Assembly (NCBI GenBank): GCA_039619475.1 | Contig: CM077115.1 | Coordinates: forward strand, 500,733,352 to 500,797,351 | Length of the DNA stretch: 64,000 nucleotides | Reading direction: 5' to 3' | DNA from: Icerya purchasi | Lineage: Eukaryota > Arthropoda > Insecta > Hemiptera > Monophlebidae | The notes under the pieces: model-generated | The model's input: only the letters and a program-made list of their open reading frames with translations | What the model was told of the DNA's origin: nothing | Databases searched by the model: none | Part shown: positions 1 to 10,560 of the stretch, in pieces | How positions within the stretch are numbered: the stretch's first letter is position 1 | Layout: every line of letters starts with the position of its first letter | Position numbers and translations under genes: made by a program

Positions 1-311
1 AAAAAAAATTAGTGCGGCTTTTTATCATTCGTTAAAGAACAGATTATTACGAAGTGGAACGACCATTTTCAACAAATAAATAATTAAAAGGAAAAACATT
101 ACTCAAGAATACTTCTAGTCTGTCCCAACGGCTCCTTTGATTAGACTGAGAAAGGGACATAACAAATCCCCAGTTCAGCTGGCCAAAATAAACATCGTTA
201 ATGAAGGAACCTGCAGTAGTTGTGAGTAGAGGGTACAACAGACCACATTATTTAGCACTTTAAATCATACGAACGAGACATAGACAAACTTAGGAGTACT
301 ATTAGAGCTGA

Positions 312-335
312 TAGTAGTAGTAGTAGTAGTAGTAG
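312..335. repeat. (TAG)n microsatellite
   Basis: About eight uninterrupted TAG units in otherwise unique AT-rich sequence. Confidence 0.9.
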
Positions 336-489
336 ATCTGACTTGAAACCGAGTTATACTGATATATATAAATTTATAAAGCAGAAAATACTCGTAGAAA
401 TATAGAAACTAGAAGCAAGAAAGATGTGTAAAGGAGAAAAAAAACACTTCATAATTTGTTAAAAGACTAGTTAAGTGGTGAAAGTTGAG

Positions 490-515
490 CCCCCCCCCCC
501 CCCCCCCCAAAAAAA
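490..515. repeat. Poly-C run followed by poly-A
   Basis: Nineteen consecutive C followed by seven A. Such a run is rare in AT-rich DNA. A shorter mirror (G run then CTCAA) occurs inside the mobile-element end near 26.18 kb, so it could mark the scar of a related element, but similarity outside the run is too weak to claim this. Confidence 0.85.
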
Positions 516-1157
516 TGGTTGTTGACTTCGAGCAGGTATAATTTTGTTTGTCGTTTTAAGTTACTCTCCGTCACTCGCAGTACTTGTACAGCGATACCGT
601 CATCGATTTCATCACATAATATGGAACCTTCTGGTCAACGAGTTGTAGATATCATTTTTTCCCAGTACCGTTAGATTATTTCGATATTTAAATTGATCTA
701 AACACAAACATGTACCTTTTTTTTTGTCGCGCTTTAATTAATAATACGGGGAAATCATTTTTTATTCCAAGCTTCTCAGTATTTGCTTCTGTGATGAAAA
801 CTTAATTCGAAATTTTAATTAATCAATTTAATTTTATCAAAAAGAAGCCTAATGTTCGAAAACAAATAATAAATCTTAATAAACGGAAGTGGTTTTTGTT
901 CTTTATTCGTTCCTTTTTGACGAATTTACAAATATCAGAAATTAAATAATTAATTAAAAATGGTTTTATTTTAATCTAACCATTAGTAGTTATCTGAATT
1001 TCTCGATAAGTTTTGTTTATGCTGTATTTTTTTTTTTGCTCAGCTCTTGTCCTTGGCCCTTCTCTCGAGAGGGTTAATTTCCCATTATTATAATTAAACA
1101 ATAGCGGATTTGAAAAACAAATATAACGTCCTACATATTCTATAGGCACTGGTTCAT

Positions 1158-1480
1158 TTACAATTTAATATATAGCCGGATACAGATACCGTATAATATG
1201 TGCTTCGAAAATTTCGGTAACCAGTCTTTCTCTTGACCCGTATTATGTTTCTCATACAGTGCCAAATGCTCGATCGAACCCTTTAATCCATATTCTGAAC
1301 AGGCACTACCGTCTATTATTCCTATTCTCGCCAAATGAAATGGCGTCTCCGATAATGACTCAACGTCACCCGACAAACATTGTACTGATATAATCTCGTT
1401 CCAATTAAACCACGAGTAATTCTCGGATCTTGTTCAAATAATATATTTTCCCGTTGACTTCACTGATACATTCACTAATG
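1158..1480 (-). pseudogene. Possible LINE 3'-end fragment (post-RT region)
   Basis: A 72-codon open frame reads FHLARIGII...ACSEYG..GSIEHLALY. This resembles the stretch after the reverse transcriptase in insect non-LTR retrotransposons, where a C-x-C ... H ... C pattern sits in a context like 'xRMGI..SPxCxxCG...EHxLxxC'. The expected second and last Cys are replaced (Tyr after Glu; none after ALY). A second reading frame just upstream continues with a compatible stretch (ITRGLIGTRLYQYN), suggesting a frameshift. No RT or RNase H motif is visible, so this is an inference from a short motif. Confidence 0.3.
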
Positions 1481-3339
1481 CACTTATACAAATTTTCAGC
1501 TAGTTTTTCTTCTATATTATTATCTCTATTTCTATATCCATCTGCTCTGTACAAGTTATATACTCTATCTTATTATCTCGAATGTGCAGAAATCCATTTG
1601 AATATCATTATTTAATGTTGTTCATATAATCTAGTCACTAATTTCGTAATTTTCATTTTAAAATTGTAAGCTTTTTTTAGATCTATATTTCTGAATTTTA
1701 ATAAACTAGCCTACGAATCAAACAGAATTGAAATATTTCTACTTCGTCTACTTCCCAAGTAGTCCAGAGTCAACTGAACTGCATAGAGTGTGTTCTATCA
1801 TAAATGAGGAGTTGGCGTACGGAATCCTATACACCCTAGATGCCGGCAAATTGTACAGAATATATATTATCTTATCCGCTACTGACCCATCAATATAACA
1901 ATATCTGCAGCCTAAATAACAGTTTTTCAATGATTATTCAAATTGAATGTTACTGGATTATATACTACGCGCAGATTTGATCTTCTATCTCCATTGAGAG
2001 CGGTGGCCAAAATTCTTTCCACCCCTTAAATATTTTACATTTAAAATAATCATTAGCTAAGAAGTCTCCTTAAGCTTAATATAAAATTTGTCCCATATTT
2101 TATACTGAACGCGCAAAGCCAGAAGTAGGTACCGTCAAAACACAAAGGGAAAAGAAGCCATAGCTTCTATGCACGTTTCTGAAGCTTTATTTTGAATCGT
2201 CTGCACTTCTTCGTGCTATTTTGACTAAAAGTTGTAAACGGGGCAACATGGCCTACGTGTGATTACTGCTCGAATTAGGTAAAAATCCCCCTTTCACATT
2301 TTCTCAAAATATTACGCTTAATTCATGGCACCGACTCATTTTTGTGTCGAATATCACCTGGGAATATTTTTTTGACGGAAAAAATGGAGCGGATTTATTT
2401 TCAATAAAATGGTCAGCTCCGGCGTAACGGGCTTAGTTGCTGCGCCACTAAAACTCCGTAGATTATTGTAATTTTAAAATTTTCTCCCGAGGGTATAATT
2501 TTAAAACTTTGAGAATATGCGGGGAAAAAAATGATTTTTTCAAAATTCTACACCAGAATACCCCTCCTTAAGGCCTGTTTTTTTTTTTTTATTAGCGCTA
2601 CTGTTTCTTATATTTCCTATAATTTTGCGCAGTAGGGTCTCTGTTAAATATATGCAGAACTGACCCTTCTTAGTACGACTAGCCTACTATAATCTAAATT
2701 TCACGAAACTTTTGGATATCTATGGCTCAAACTCATCCTCGCCTAAATTACTGACGTTACCGGGAATAATCTGTATCCCAATCTATTTTTGAAATACATA
2801 TTTGAAGGTCACTGAATACCATCCTCCTCTTGACTTCTATCGAAAAGTACAGGAAGGTATGAGATTATCCGTTGATATCCTATCTGAATAACCAGTGCAG
2901 AAACAATTATTAAATTTAAGTTATTGTTTCTTCTGAAATGTAACTCTACTTTGTTAAATGAGTTACGAGGTAAAAAAGATGTCAAATATTTAGCAGGCAT
3001 TTAGATAGAAAAATGAACGTGGGAAAATTTCACAAAAAAAAAAAAAAAAAAAAGAATCAGCTGCAAGTGAAAGTACGAGAATTATATTGGTCTTTTCTTG
3101 ACACAAGTACTATACTATTGTGAGAAACAAACTTTTAATACGTAAAACTGAAGCCCACTTGACCGTACTTGTTTTGTGCCAAAGATACACAAGGTATTCC
3201 AAAAGAAGGCTATATCTATCATCTTTCTCCGCTGTACGTGTTTGAAATCATACGCTACCACCTGCGATATATGTAAAAAATAAAATCAAACGTGCTGCTA
3301 AGCGGTATATAAATTATTTTTAGCTTTTTCGGGAAAACA
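1481..3339. other. Non-coding stretch, nothing recognised
   Basis: AT-rich with homopolymer runs, including about 20 A near 3.04 kb and a T run near 2.58 kb. Short open frames are present but none has a family signature. Confidence 0.6.
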
Positions 3340-3615
3340 TTACAGTATACGAGTTATTATGAGGTCAAATCCAAGAGCTTTCTTAGTTAGCAGTTTTGTG
3401 TTATCATCACCTTTTTTAACCATCGCAGAAGTAGCTGGTTTGAAGCACCTGTGTAAGGTCTGTGGATAATCGAAATTTTCAGTTATTTTATTTACGTCGC
3501 TGTCATGAACAATATCGCCACGAAAACCAGCAGCGGTGAGATGGCCAACAAAAATTTCTGATCTGACGCGATCTTTTTTAGCCCAGTTTATCGGACCATT
3601 TTTACGGGAAAACTT
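3340..3615 (-). CDS. Unassigned 91-codon open frame without ATG (exon or element remnant)
   Basis: Reading the minus strand from 3615, 91 sense codons run to a TAA, with no ATG, GTG or TTG until late in the frame. Composition is balanced and protein-like: mixed charged, aromatic and small residues, with motifs such as PINWAKKDRVRSE, GHLTAAGFRGDIVHD and YPQTLHRCFKP. Nearby chance frames, by contrast, are rich in Phe/Ile/Lys/Asn. GC content is visibly higher than the flanks. An AG preceded by a moderate pyrimidine tract lies at the upstream edge, so an internal exon is possible. I do not recognise the family. It could equally be a piece of a transposon ORF. Confidence 0.35.
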   Translation of the reverse strand, partial: KFSRKNGPINWAKKDRVRSEIFVGHLTAAGFRGDIVHDSDVNKITENFDYPQTLHRCFKPATSAMVKKGDDNTKLLTKKALGFDLIITRIL

Positions 3616-5029
3616 TTATCAGTAGCGCGACAAAGAGAATCATTCTCAATTTTTGATATTTAGCTGATTCAATTTCATATTATTGGAAGAGGCTTGAACG
3701 TTTTTCTGATTTTTCTATTTTTTTTCAGAAATGAAAATTCTGATTTTAATGAAAAATGAATGTATTAGTCGGTAATATACGGCCATGAAAAGTGAAGAGC
3801 AATTGCGCATTGGATATGACGGTTTAGAGTTGGTTCACTGCGGAATTGATATCGTTTGCCGTTTTTAACTGATGACGATCGTAGCTGTAGTAACGGTTAA
3901 TGTAATGTTTATTACAGGACACTACTGTCTGATGATGAGTCATTTGTTGTTATTATTTTTAAGGTTTGCAAATCTTTAAAATTAGTGGAGATGTTTGATA
4001 TATTTAGTTCTTACGACGAAACGATGGCCAATATATTGATTAAATCGGTGATGTTAGTACTACTTCGCATTTGTTCAAGATGGCGTTTAATAAAATACTG
4101 CTGCGAAGATTGGTGACCCCACAGTCTCGCTAGAAATGTTTGCATTGTATGTATCACCACCAGTGTGCTTTTACTCGCTAAATGATCTAACATCTTAGGT
4201 AGGGCTATAAACTGACACAATATTGATACGATTTTGTAGAGTGCTGCTGGAGGCAACTATTGACCAGGACTAAGTATATAGATAAAAAGAGAATGAAGCG
4301 GTATCACGTATTACGATTGCGGGTCCGAATCGATGTGTATTGCAAATGGGAAAATTCAGATTAGCAGCGATTTTCCTATGTCGTTATTTTTTTCGTAAAA
4401 AATAGCAATATTAAGTTTGTTATGGTACAGCTCCGGTTCATTTTTACTGGTTCTTTCGTAAAACTATATAATTTGGAAGAAGACGAATAAGAAGTTGTAT
4501 TATTAGTGTAATCGATTGGTGATCTAATTTAGGGATCACGATAAAATTTTCCATACATTATCGTCAGGTGAAGGATTTACCGGAATGTAGATTTATGCGG
4601 AGGTGAGACAAAATTGATACACACGGGAATAGACTGGCTTAATGAGGGAAGCCTAGTGAAAAATATTAGACTTTTTAATGTCCGTTTAAACAGTAGCAGT
4701 TTAGAATAGATAACCGGAGAATAATATTCACTAGTGATAAGTTAAATGGTGAGTTTGTAAACGTCATTCTTCATTTATTCTACGGTATCATTATTTGAAT
4801 AGGCATTAAACTCGAATGTTCAGCACTATCCTCCTATCACCAACAAAAATCAACCTAACTTTATCACCTAGGATTTACAATTATATGTATATATATATAT
4901 ATGTATGACTTTCGTAATTTACGGGATGAGAATTTCTGTATAAGACGCAGCATGATGGTACAGAGTAGAAGGTTTACAGAAGCCGCCAGTAAAACGATTG
5001 GTACCAAATCTGAAGGCATAATGAGATCA
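3616..5029. other. Non-coding stretch with one unrecognised open frame
   Basis: An 81-codon minus-strand frame (4011-4256) is hydrophobic and has no recognisable motif. It is most likely fortuitous. Otherwise AT-rich with a short TA tract near 4.89 kb. Confidence 0.5.
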
Positions 5030-5199
5030 TGCGTGCAATAGAGTTTAGTATGTCCATGAACCTGACAAAGGTGATATTGCAGAATACTGTTTTTTAGTTT
5101 TCCGAGTGCTTCTACTGCTATTACAGGGTGAAACATAAACTTTTTATTAGAAATATTTAAATTGTCGAACTGTTGATTAAAATCAACGAAAAATAACAA
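5030..5199 (-). pseudogene. Jockey-like LINE gag (ORF1) fragment with zinc knuckle
   Basis: The frame contains a hydrophilic lead-in and then LQYHLCQVHGHTKLYC. This matches the first CCHC knuckle of jockey-type gag proteins (QC-x2-CQ-x3-GHT-x3-C), with the first Cys replaced by Tyr. The segment just before it (HPVIAVEALGKLKNSI) fits the domain that precedes the knuckles in that family. In the intact element the protein binds retrotransposon RNA. Downstream, another frame gives CFRFGTNRFTGGFC-like residues, suggesting a frameshift before the second knuckle. No ORF2 follows, so the copy is a short relic. Confidence 0.55.
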
Positions 5200-5223
5200 T
5201 AGTGGTTTTTTTATTAAAACTTA

Positions 5224-5256
5224 CACGGTGCATATAATTCGAAAAACGACACCGTG
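5224..5256. repeat. Inverted repeat CACGGTG / CACCGTG
   Basis: Seven-base perfect arms separated by 19 bases, lying between the gag relic and the structured motif at 5.3 kb. It may belong to the same mobile-element end as that motif. Confidence 0.5.
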
Positions 5257-5288
5257 CTTAAAAAATTATTTATCTTAAAACCTTAACG

Positions 5289-5318
5289 TTTCGGAAAGCT
5301 TACACTTACCATCATCAA
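5289..5318 (-). other. Hammerhead-like / Penelope-type structured motif
   Basis: On the minus strand the order is TTGATGA, one T, GGTAAG, six-base loop, CTTTCC, GAAA, CG. The two hexamers can pair with one T-T mismatch. The layout recalls hammerhead ribozyme cores (CUGANGA, stem II, GAAA) known from the terminal repeats of Penelope-like elements. Here the first C is T and an extra T lies before the stem, so activity is not expected. The same architecture occurs at 12.87 kb with a different stem sequence. Confidence 0.3.
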
Positions 5319-6386
5319 AAACAGACTTTACCTTTTTGTTTTGTAAAGTATGCCAGACTGACTGCGCTAACTGAATAGCCGAGATTAATTCAGCAAAATA
5401 ACGCAAGTTCCTCTGGTAACTACACGATAACGCAGTTGATATAGGGGTGTGCAAAACATTGTCGTTTAATCGGCTGGTTTTCGGTTTTGATAGTTACGAC
5501 TTCTTTAACGGATTTCAATTTGATTGCAATTTAATCATTGACTATTTCGAGAAATGTATTCCCTACGTTTAGAGAATCGCTTACGATATTGATCGCGAAT
5601 AGGAGATGCTTTTCCGATTAAACAGTTTGATTTATCGGGATTTTCGTTAGCAGCATTGTTGTTTATTAATTCTTGAACCCTATTATTATCATTATTTGCC
5701 AGATTATTCGTTCGAACATTACTAACTGTAAGAGCCGTGGGGAAGCAGATTTACTTTGTGAGACGCGCTTGCAATGAAGCCGATAGATCGTGGAACCGGA
5801 TTTGATAACGGAGTTGCAGAAGCCGATCGAGTAATAGTTGCGGAAGTGGCAACTTGTTTCGGTTAAATATTGTCGAACGTCGTTTAGTGTACGGGTGGGG
5901 GAGATCACGTTTACCACGATGTACGTGGTTCTGCATAAAACTACAAGAACTTGCGATAAATACCATTTTAACAAAGAGACCGTTTTTATTTTATTGTTTT
6001 TTTTAATTATTAAAACAAAGAGACCGTTTTTATTTTATTGTTTTTTTTTTAATTATTAAAACAAAGAGACCACGGTAACTAGCGGACAAATAATTCAAAG
6101 AAAACGTTCCCATACTACAAGCGTTCCGTGACTATATTTTTTCGCCAGATCCGATTTTTCAAACTTATTATCCGTAAAATTATATTCGAACCCATTTTGC
6201 CTCATATCCCTGCCCGGTTTAGTCCTCTGCATCTATCGAAAATGTTTTTCTGCAAATTAATTTTTTTATTTTTCTTTAGTAATCACATTACCTTTTCTAA
6301 ATATATAGAAATATGTCTTATTGATTGTTATTTAAGACTTGTCGTAGTACTTTATTAAATACAACATTCGTCTATTTAACGGGTGG
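5319..6386. other. Non-coding stretch with a local tandem duplication
   Basis: No gene recognised. Overlapping short frames on both strands at 5.67-5.97 kb have no family signature. Confidence 0.5.
5971..6071. repeat. Tandem duplication, ~44-bp unit
   Basis: A unit starting ACAAAGAGACCG and ending in a T run plus AATTATTAAA is present twice in tandem and begins a third time. Offsets are 44 and 46 bases, the difference being two extra T in the second unit. Confidence 0.9.
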
Positions 6387-7310
6387 TTATGAACGTATGC
6401 GGTCAGATATCGCATCAATGAAGGATACAATGGGAGCGACGATAGTTAACGAAGGAAAGGAGAGAACAAATGCAGCACTACAGGGAGCAGGAATATTAAG
6501 TTTCAGAAGTTGAGAGTAGAGAAGTAAACGTTCAGATGATAGTGTGAAACATTCGAGAAGAATGTGACATTCGTGGATATCATTTGGAGGATGTAGCGGA
6601 CAGTAAGGAGAGTTTGAAAATCGATAGCGAGATGCAGGAAGCAAACTATAATCGAAACGCAATCGACATAAAGAGGAAACAAAACAGCGCTGCAAAGACG
6701 GAAATTCATGAAACCAAGGATTAACTGAAAGACACGGCTGAATAGAAAAATTGAAGAGGAAAATTGGTTAGAAAAGGAGGAAGGGTATGAAGTCTGACCA
6801 AAACCTATAATGGAATTTTTTAGATAATGCGAGTAAATTATTAGCAGTGAACTTATTAATGGGGAGTCCATTAACAGCTGCACCACGAGACAACTGATCA
6901 GAACTCTTTCATCGCCTTCTATACCAGCATGGCCTGGAATCCAAAGGAACTCAATCTGAATGTGGTAAGTTTGGAAAAGGTTATGGATAATCGAGCGAAT
7001 ACGAAGAATGATAGGATCACAAGAAGGATGAGGAAAAACAGATGATATAGTTTGTAAAACACTTCTAGCATCAGAGATAATTAGGAATTTATTATTGTCA
7101 CGTACGAAGGATATGTAGAGAATGGCTCTTAAAATCGCAACCGACTCTGCAAAGAAAATAGAGCAAGTTGGAGGAAGTCTGTAACTTTCAAAGTAGTTGT
7201 GAACAGAATATAGGAAGGATGCTCCAAAGCCGCGAGGACCCTTCGATCCGTCAGTATAAAGAAGAAAATGAAACGGAAATAGTGAGTTTATAAATTTTCG
7301 ATATGATTAC
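6387..7310 (-). pseudogene. LINE ORF2 C-terminal part with RNase H domain
   Basis: Minus-strand frame open from about 7310 to 6503 without any stop, but with no start codon in its first half. It shows the RNase H order YTDGS (Asp codon at 7250-7252), FFAESVAIL (Glu), LIISDARSVL (Asp) and FLWIPGHAGIEGDE. This is the signature of RNase H in jockey/I-type non-LTR retrotransposons, which removes RNA during target-primed reverse transcription. The expected final Asp after GDE is lost. The tail (6387-6695, shifted frame) gives SSLCRLRFDYSLLPASRYRF...CPLHP...H..LEC, the usual post-RNase H region. No RT remains upstream, so this is a 5'-truncated copy with at least one frameshift. Related fragments lie at 11.7-12.2, 20.5-21.7 and 52.3 kb. 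Confidence 0.8.
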
Positions 7311-7834
7311 GACCATTCGTTTTCTGTTTGTTTTTTTCCTTTTCTGATTAATCATTTAAACGAACTAATCTTCGTTGTCGGAAAATATATCTTTCGTTCG
7401 TTCCGTTTTGTATTCCCCGGTAATTCGATTTAGCGCATAAATTTATGCGAATATATATCATTTCGTTTGAAAACTTCATTATCATTTCTTTTTTGTTATG
7501 TTCCCACTTAATTAACAATTTCTCTTACCATTTTTAGAACCCTTCATTCTTTCTTTTTTATTTAGATTCACGTTCATCATCAATAAAATTAGATAAATTT
7601 TACCTTATTTAATTTTTGAAATAATAACGGAATAAATTACAAAAATGGAATAATACTTTATAAATGTATAATAATAGTAACAATAGTATATTTACATATC
7701 GCTAAAAATTAAAGGAATTACAATTTTAAAAGATCATTTAATGCAATTATAGAAAAATGATACAAATGTGATAAAGTGCTGTTAGAAAAAAGGAGAAGAG
7801 AATGAATTAGAAGTAAACATGTTTAAAAAAAGCA
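7311..7834. other. AT-rich spacer
   Basis: No gene recognised; AT-rich with scattered A/T runs between two LINE remnants of opposite orientation. Confidence 0.6.
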
Positions 7835-8026
7835 AAAGTAAAACAGGTGGGGCAAATAATTAAAGGACTGAAGGAAACAAAGGTCACCGGAATCGATGGA
7901 ATAAGAATAAAAGACATAAAAGCAGTACAAAAAAAAAAAAATATATATATAGTAAAAGAAATTTCAAAACTAATCAGGAAACATATTAAATGGTTTAAAA
8001 ACATATCGAAAACGAGATTGATAGAT
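7835..8026 (+). pseudogene. LINE reverse transcriptase, N-terminal piece (interrupted)
   Basis: Encodes IIKGLKETKVTGIDGIRIKDIK followed by an A run and a helical stretch. This is the start of the RT domain in jockey-like LINEs, where 'K..K.pG.DGI...' precedes the fingers region. Reading stops making sense at about 8026, where the repeated element begins. RT sequence of the same strand resumes at about 9.4 kb. Confidence 0.65.
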
Positions 8027-9345
8027 AAACAAGTTCAGTCAAGCATGATGTTTCATGCGCTGAGCATTCCGTATGTACGACTATAATTTACGTTTACATA
8101 ATACTGAATTCAAAACAAAGAAATCTGATTTTTTGCGCCATAAAAAAGGAGAGAGATACGTTATTTTTCGCGTTTTTTGAACTTTCCGTAAATTTCGTTA
8201 AGAAAATGAAATATGGGGTCGTTCCCGATAAACAGCTTTCCTTACAACAATATATTATATGCCCGGGAAAAAAAATATATTTTTTTAAAATTTCGAGCTC
8301 TCGGCGTCCTCCGGAGGGGCTGATTTTAAAGTTTGAAACTGTGTTTCAAATCAGAGAAGTACACAGGGATGCGCATATTTTTAGACTCGTTCGAAATTTT
8401 TAGCTTTAATACTCGCGTCGCAAAAGGGTTGCATATATCACTTATCGTGCTTTTTCGGTAAACTTCAAAAGTTACGTTAAGAAAATGAAATACGGCGTCG
8501 TACGCGATAAACAGCTTTCTTCGCAACAATATATCACACGTCCGGGGAAAAAATATTTTTTTCAAAAATTTCGAGCTTTCGACCGTCCTGAGAGCACAAT
8601 AATAATAAAGTTGCAAACCCGGATATTTCAAAACTAGAGAAACATACGGGGATGCGCATTTTTTTAACCTTGTTCAAAATTTTTATCTATAATACTCACG
8701 CCGCAAAAGGGAGGCTTACATATCAGTTCTCACGCTTTTCTGAACTTTTCGCCAACTTCGAAAGTTTTGTTAAGAAAATTAAATACGGTTTTGTTCCCGA
8801 CAAATAATGATATTCCCATCAATATACATTACATAACCGGGATAAAAAAATATTTTTTTCAAAAATTTCGAGCTTCCGGCGCTTCGAGGGAATTTCCCTA
8901 TAAAGCGGTCCTCTTTATGAACATATTTAAGATACGTTTCGGTTTCCTCAAACTTTTTACCCGGGCTATATTGATTACGTAAACATCTCCAATTTTGATG
9001 CTTTTCAAAGGGAGGGTTTATATAATTTTTTAATCGTAATGTTTAGATTTTATGAAAGAGCTTCTACGTTTTGTTCTATATGCTGAATTTCACTTTTAAA
9101 GGGTTATTTGGTGATAAATTATGAATTTTTTAAGGGTGATTTTTGAGGTCGTTTTGAATTCCATATTATATATTCTCGACGGTTTTCTGGGTTTTTTTGG
9201 GTTTTTTGCTGCCCAAGATAATCGGCTAGTTTGAAATTATAGATTTTCTTAGAGAGAATTTTAATTGTAATTTATGATACAATTTTGAAGTTTATTAGTC
9301 AAGCTGTTTGTAAGTTATTGATTTTTTTTTGATATTTTTGTGTCG
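8027..9345 (+). mobile_element. Monomer-bearing repeated element, copy 1
   Basis: About 1.3 kb matched nearly throughout by 34788-36075. Order: a 5' module (AAACAAGTTCAGTCAAGC ... GCATTCCGTATGTAC), about 120 bp of unique sequence, three tandem monomers of about 280 bp, then a 3' tail beginning AATTTCCCTATAAAGCGG. It sits between two parts of one LINE RT, which shows it inserted after the LINE. No transposase frame, target duplication or terminal inverted repeat is evident, so the class is unknown; a non-autonomous DNA element is the simplest guess. The 3' end is set by where similarity to the other copies fades. Confidence 0.75.
8197..8890 (+). repeat. Three tandem ~280-bp monomers
   Basis: The anchor GTTAAGAAAATGAAAT (last copy with A-to-T change) recurs at 8197, 8476 and 8769, spacings of 279 and 293. 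Each monomer has a CGATAAACAG..TTTC block, a CCGGGAAAAAA block, AAATTTCGAGCTT(C/T)CGGCG, and usually GGGATGCGCAT and GTTCAAAATTTTTAGCT. The third copy is truncated before the last two. Confidence 0.85.
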
Positions 9346-9404
9346 TTTCTGAACCATCTTATTAGTGTTCCGAACATTCTATGTAAGGAATCTTAAAAAA
9401 AAAA

Positions 9405-10560
9405 ACGTAAACGAAAATTATAGAAAATAACGTGATTGCAACAATATTAGAAAAATATGTAGCGAATAATTTAACGAAGTATTTGCAAGAAAATAAGATA
9501 ATCGATAAAATACAAAAATCCACATCGAAAGCAACCAGTATGCTTACTAAAAGAGGGAAAGATGGTTTACTAGAGCTTTTGAAACAGTTGATCATAAAAT
9601 ACACTCATAAACACATTACGGGAAATAGGAATAACGAATAGTTTTAAAAAATGGTTTCAAAATTATTCGAATAAAACGAAAACAAGTGTAAATGTATTAA
9701 ATGTAGAAAGTGTAAAAGAGGAAATGAATGTAGGAATATCGTGGGGTAGCAATTTGGCGCCCATACTGTTTACCGTATATACAAATAGTCATTTATAATA
9801 TATAGAAAAATTAAATTATACTGACATAGTCTCATTCGTGAATGATTTGGCAATAGAGTTACATCACATAAACATATTTAAGGGGCAGAAATAAAAAATA
9901 CAAAAATATTTAATAACAATAAGTAAATTAGCACATGATAAAAATCTAAGAACTAATATTAAAACGACTAAAGAGAGCAATGGCGTTACGAAAAAAGAAG
10001 GGATTCTCGTACTGTCCAAATATAATAATGCACTGAAATGAATGCATGTACACTCGATGGGAGACAGAAATAAATGTGTAATAAAAAAAAAAACTGCCAG
10101 AAGTTAGAAAAGTAACTCAGTATAAACATTTTTGGGAGTAATGATGGACCAACTCTTAAGACGGGGGACGTACATATGGAAAACATATTGCAAAGAATAT
10201 TACCAGAAATACACATTGAAGAAATGTGCAACACATAAAACATTAAAAACAGTTTACTATGCGCTAGAAGGTTTGAAAATCAGATATACAGAGAATTCAG
10301 GCATAATGGGTGAGAAAAGTATTATATTTAAGGAAAATAAATTGCAAATAAAACGCTTCAAATTAATAGCAAATCCTTAAGGGGAAAACTGGAAGTGAAA
10401 TAATTAAAAAAAGCGTTAGCGTGAACAAAGATGGGGGAGGAGAAAAAGAAAAATACAGGAATGGCTTTAGGAAGAAGGAAATGTGTTTAAAAAATAATAA
10501 TAAACATGAAACAGTGCGCAAGGAAACAGTTTGTAATAAAAATTGCAACAAAAAGGAGTA
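9405..10560 (+). pseudogene. LINE reverse transcriptase, continuation after insertion
   Basis: Resumes with VIATILEKYVANNLTKYL, the RT block around 'K..E......L..yL', then EEMNVGISWGSNLAPILFTVY, equivalent to 'GVPQGSvLGPiLF'. Then come YTDIVSFVNDLAIELHH in place of 'YADDtai', LGVMMDQ, and a thumb-like stretch (KTLKTVYYALEGLKIRY). Several Gly/Gln/Asp residues of the catalytic blocks are changed (YADD to FVND), and frames shift, so it is dead. With the piece at 7.84-8.03 kb it forms one jockey-like LINE split by the 1.3-kb element. About 20 residues between the two halves are missing or unreadable. Confidence 0.7.

Larger units (their letters stand above)
1..1157. other. AT-rich non-coding stretch
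   Basis: No gene recognised on either strand. It holds a (TAG)n microsatellite near 0.3 kb, a long C run near 0.5 kb and several T runs. Open frames here are short and without family signatures. Confidence 0.7.

Noticed and set aside
490..508. C run as remnant of the CAGGGCCG-type end seen at 26.18 kb
   Set aside because: Similarity is limited to the homopolymer and a few adjacent bases; the conserved GAAATGTCTGCG block is absent.
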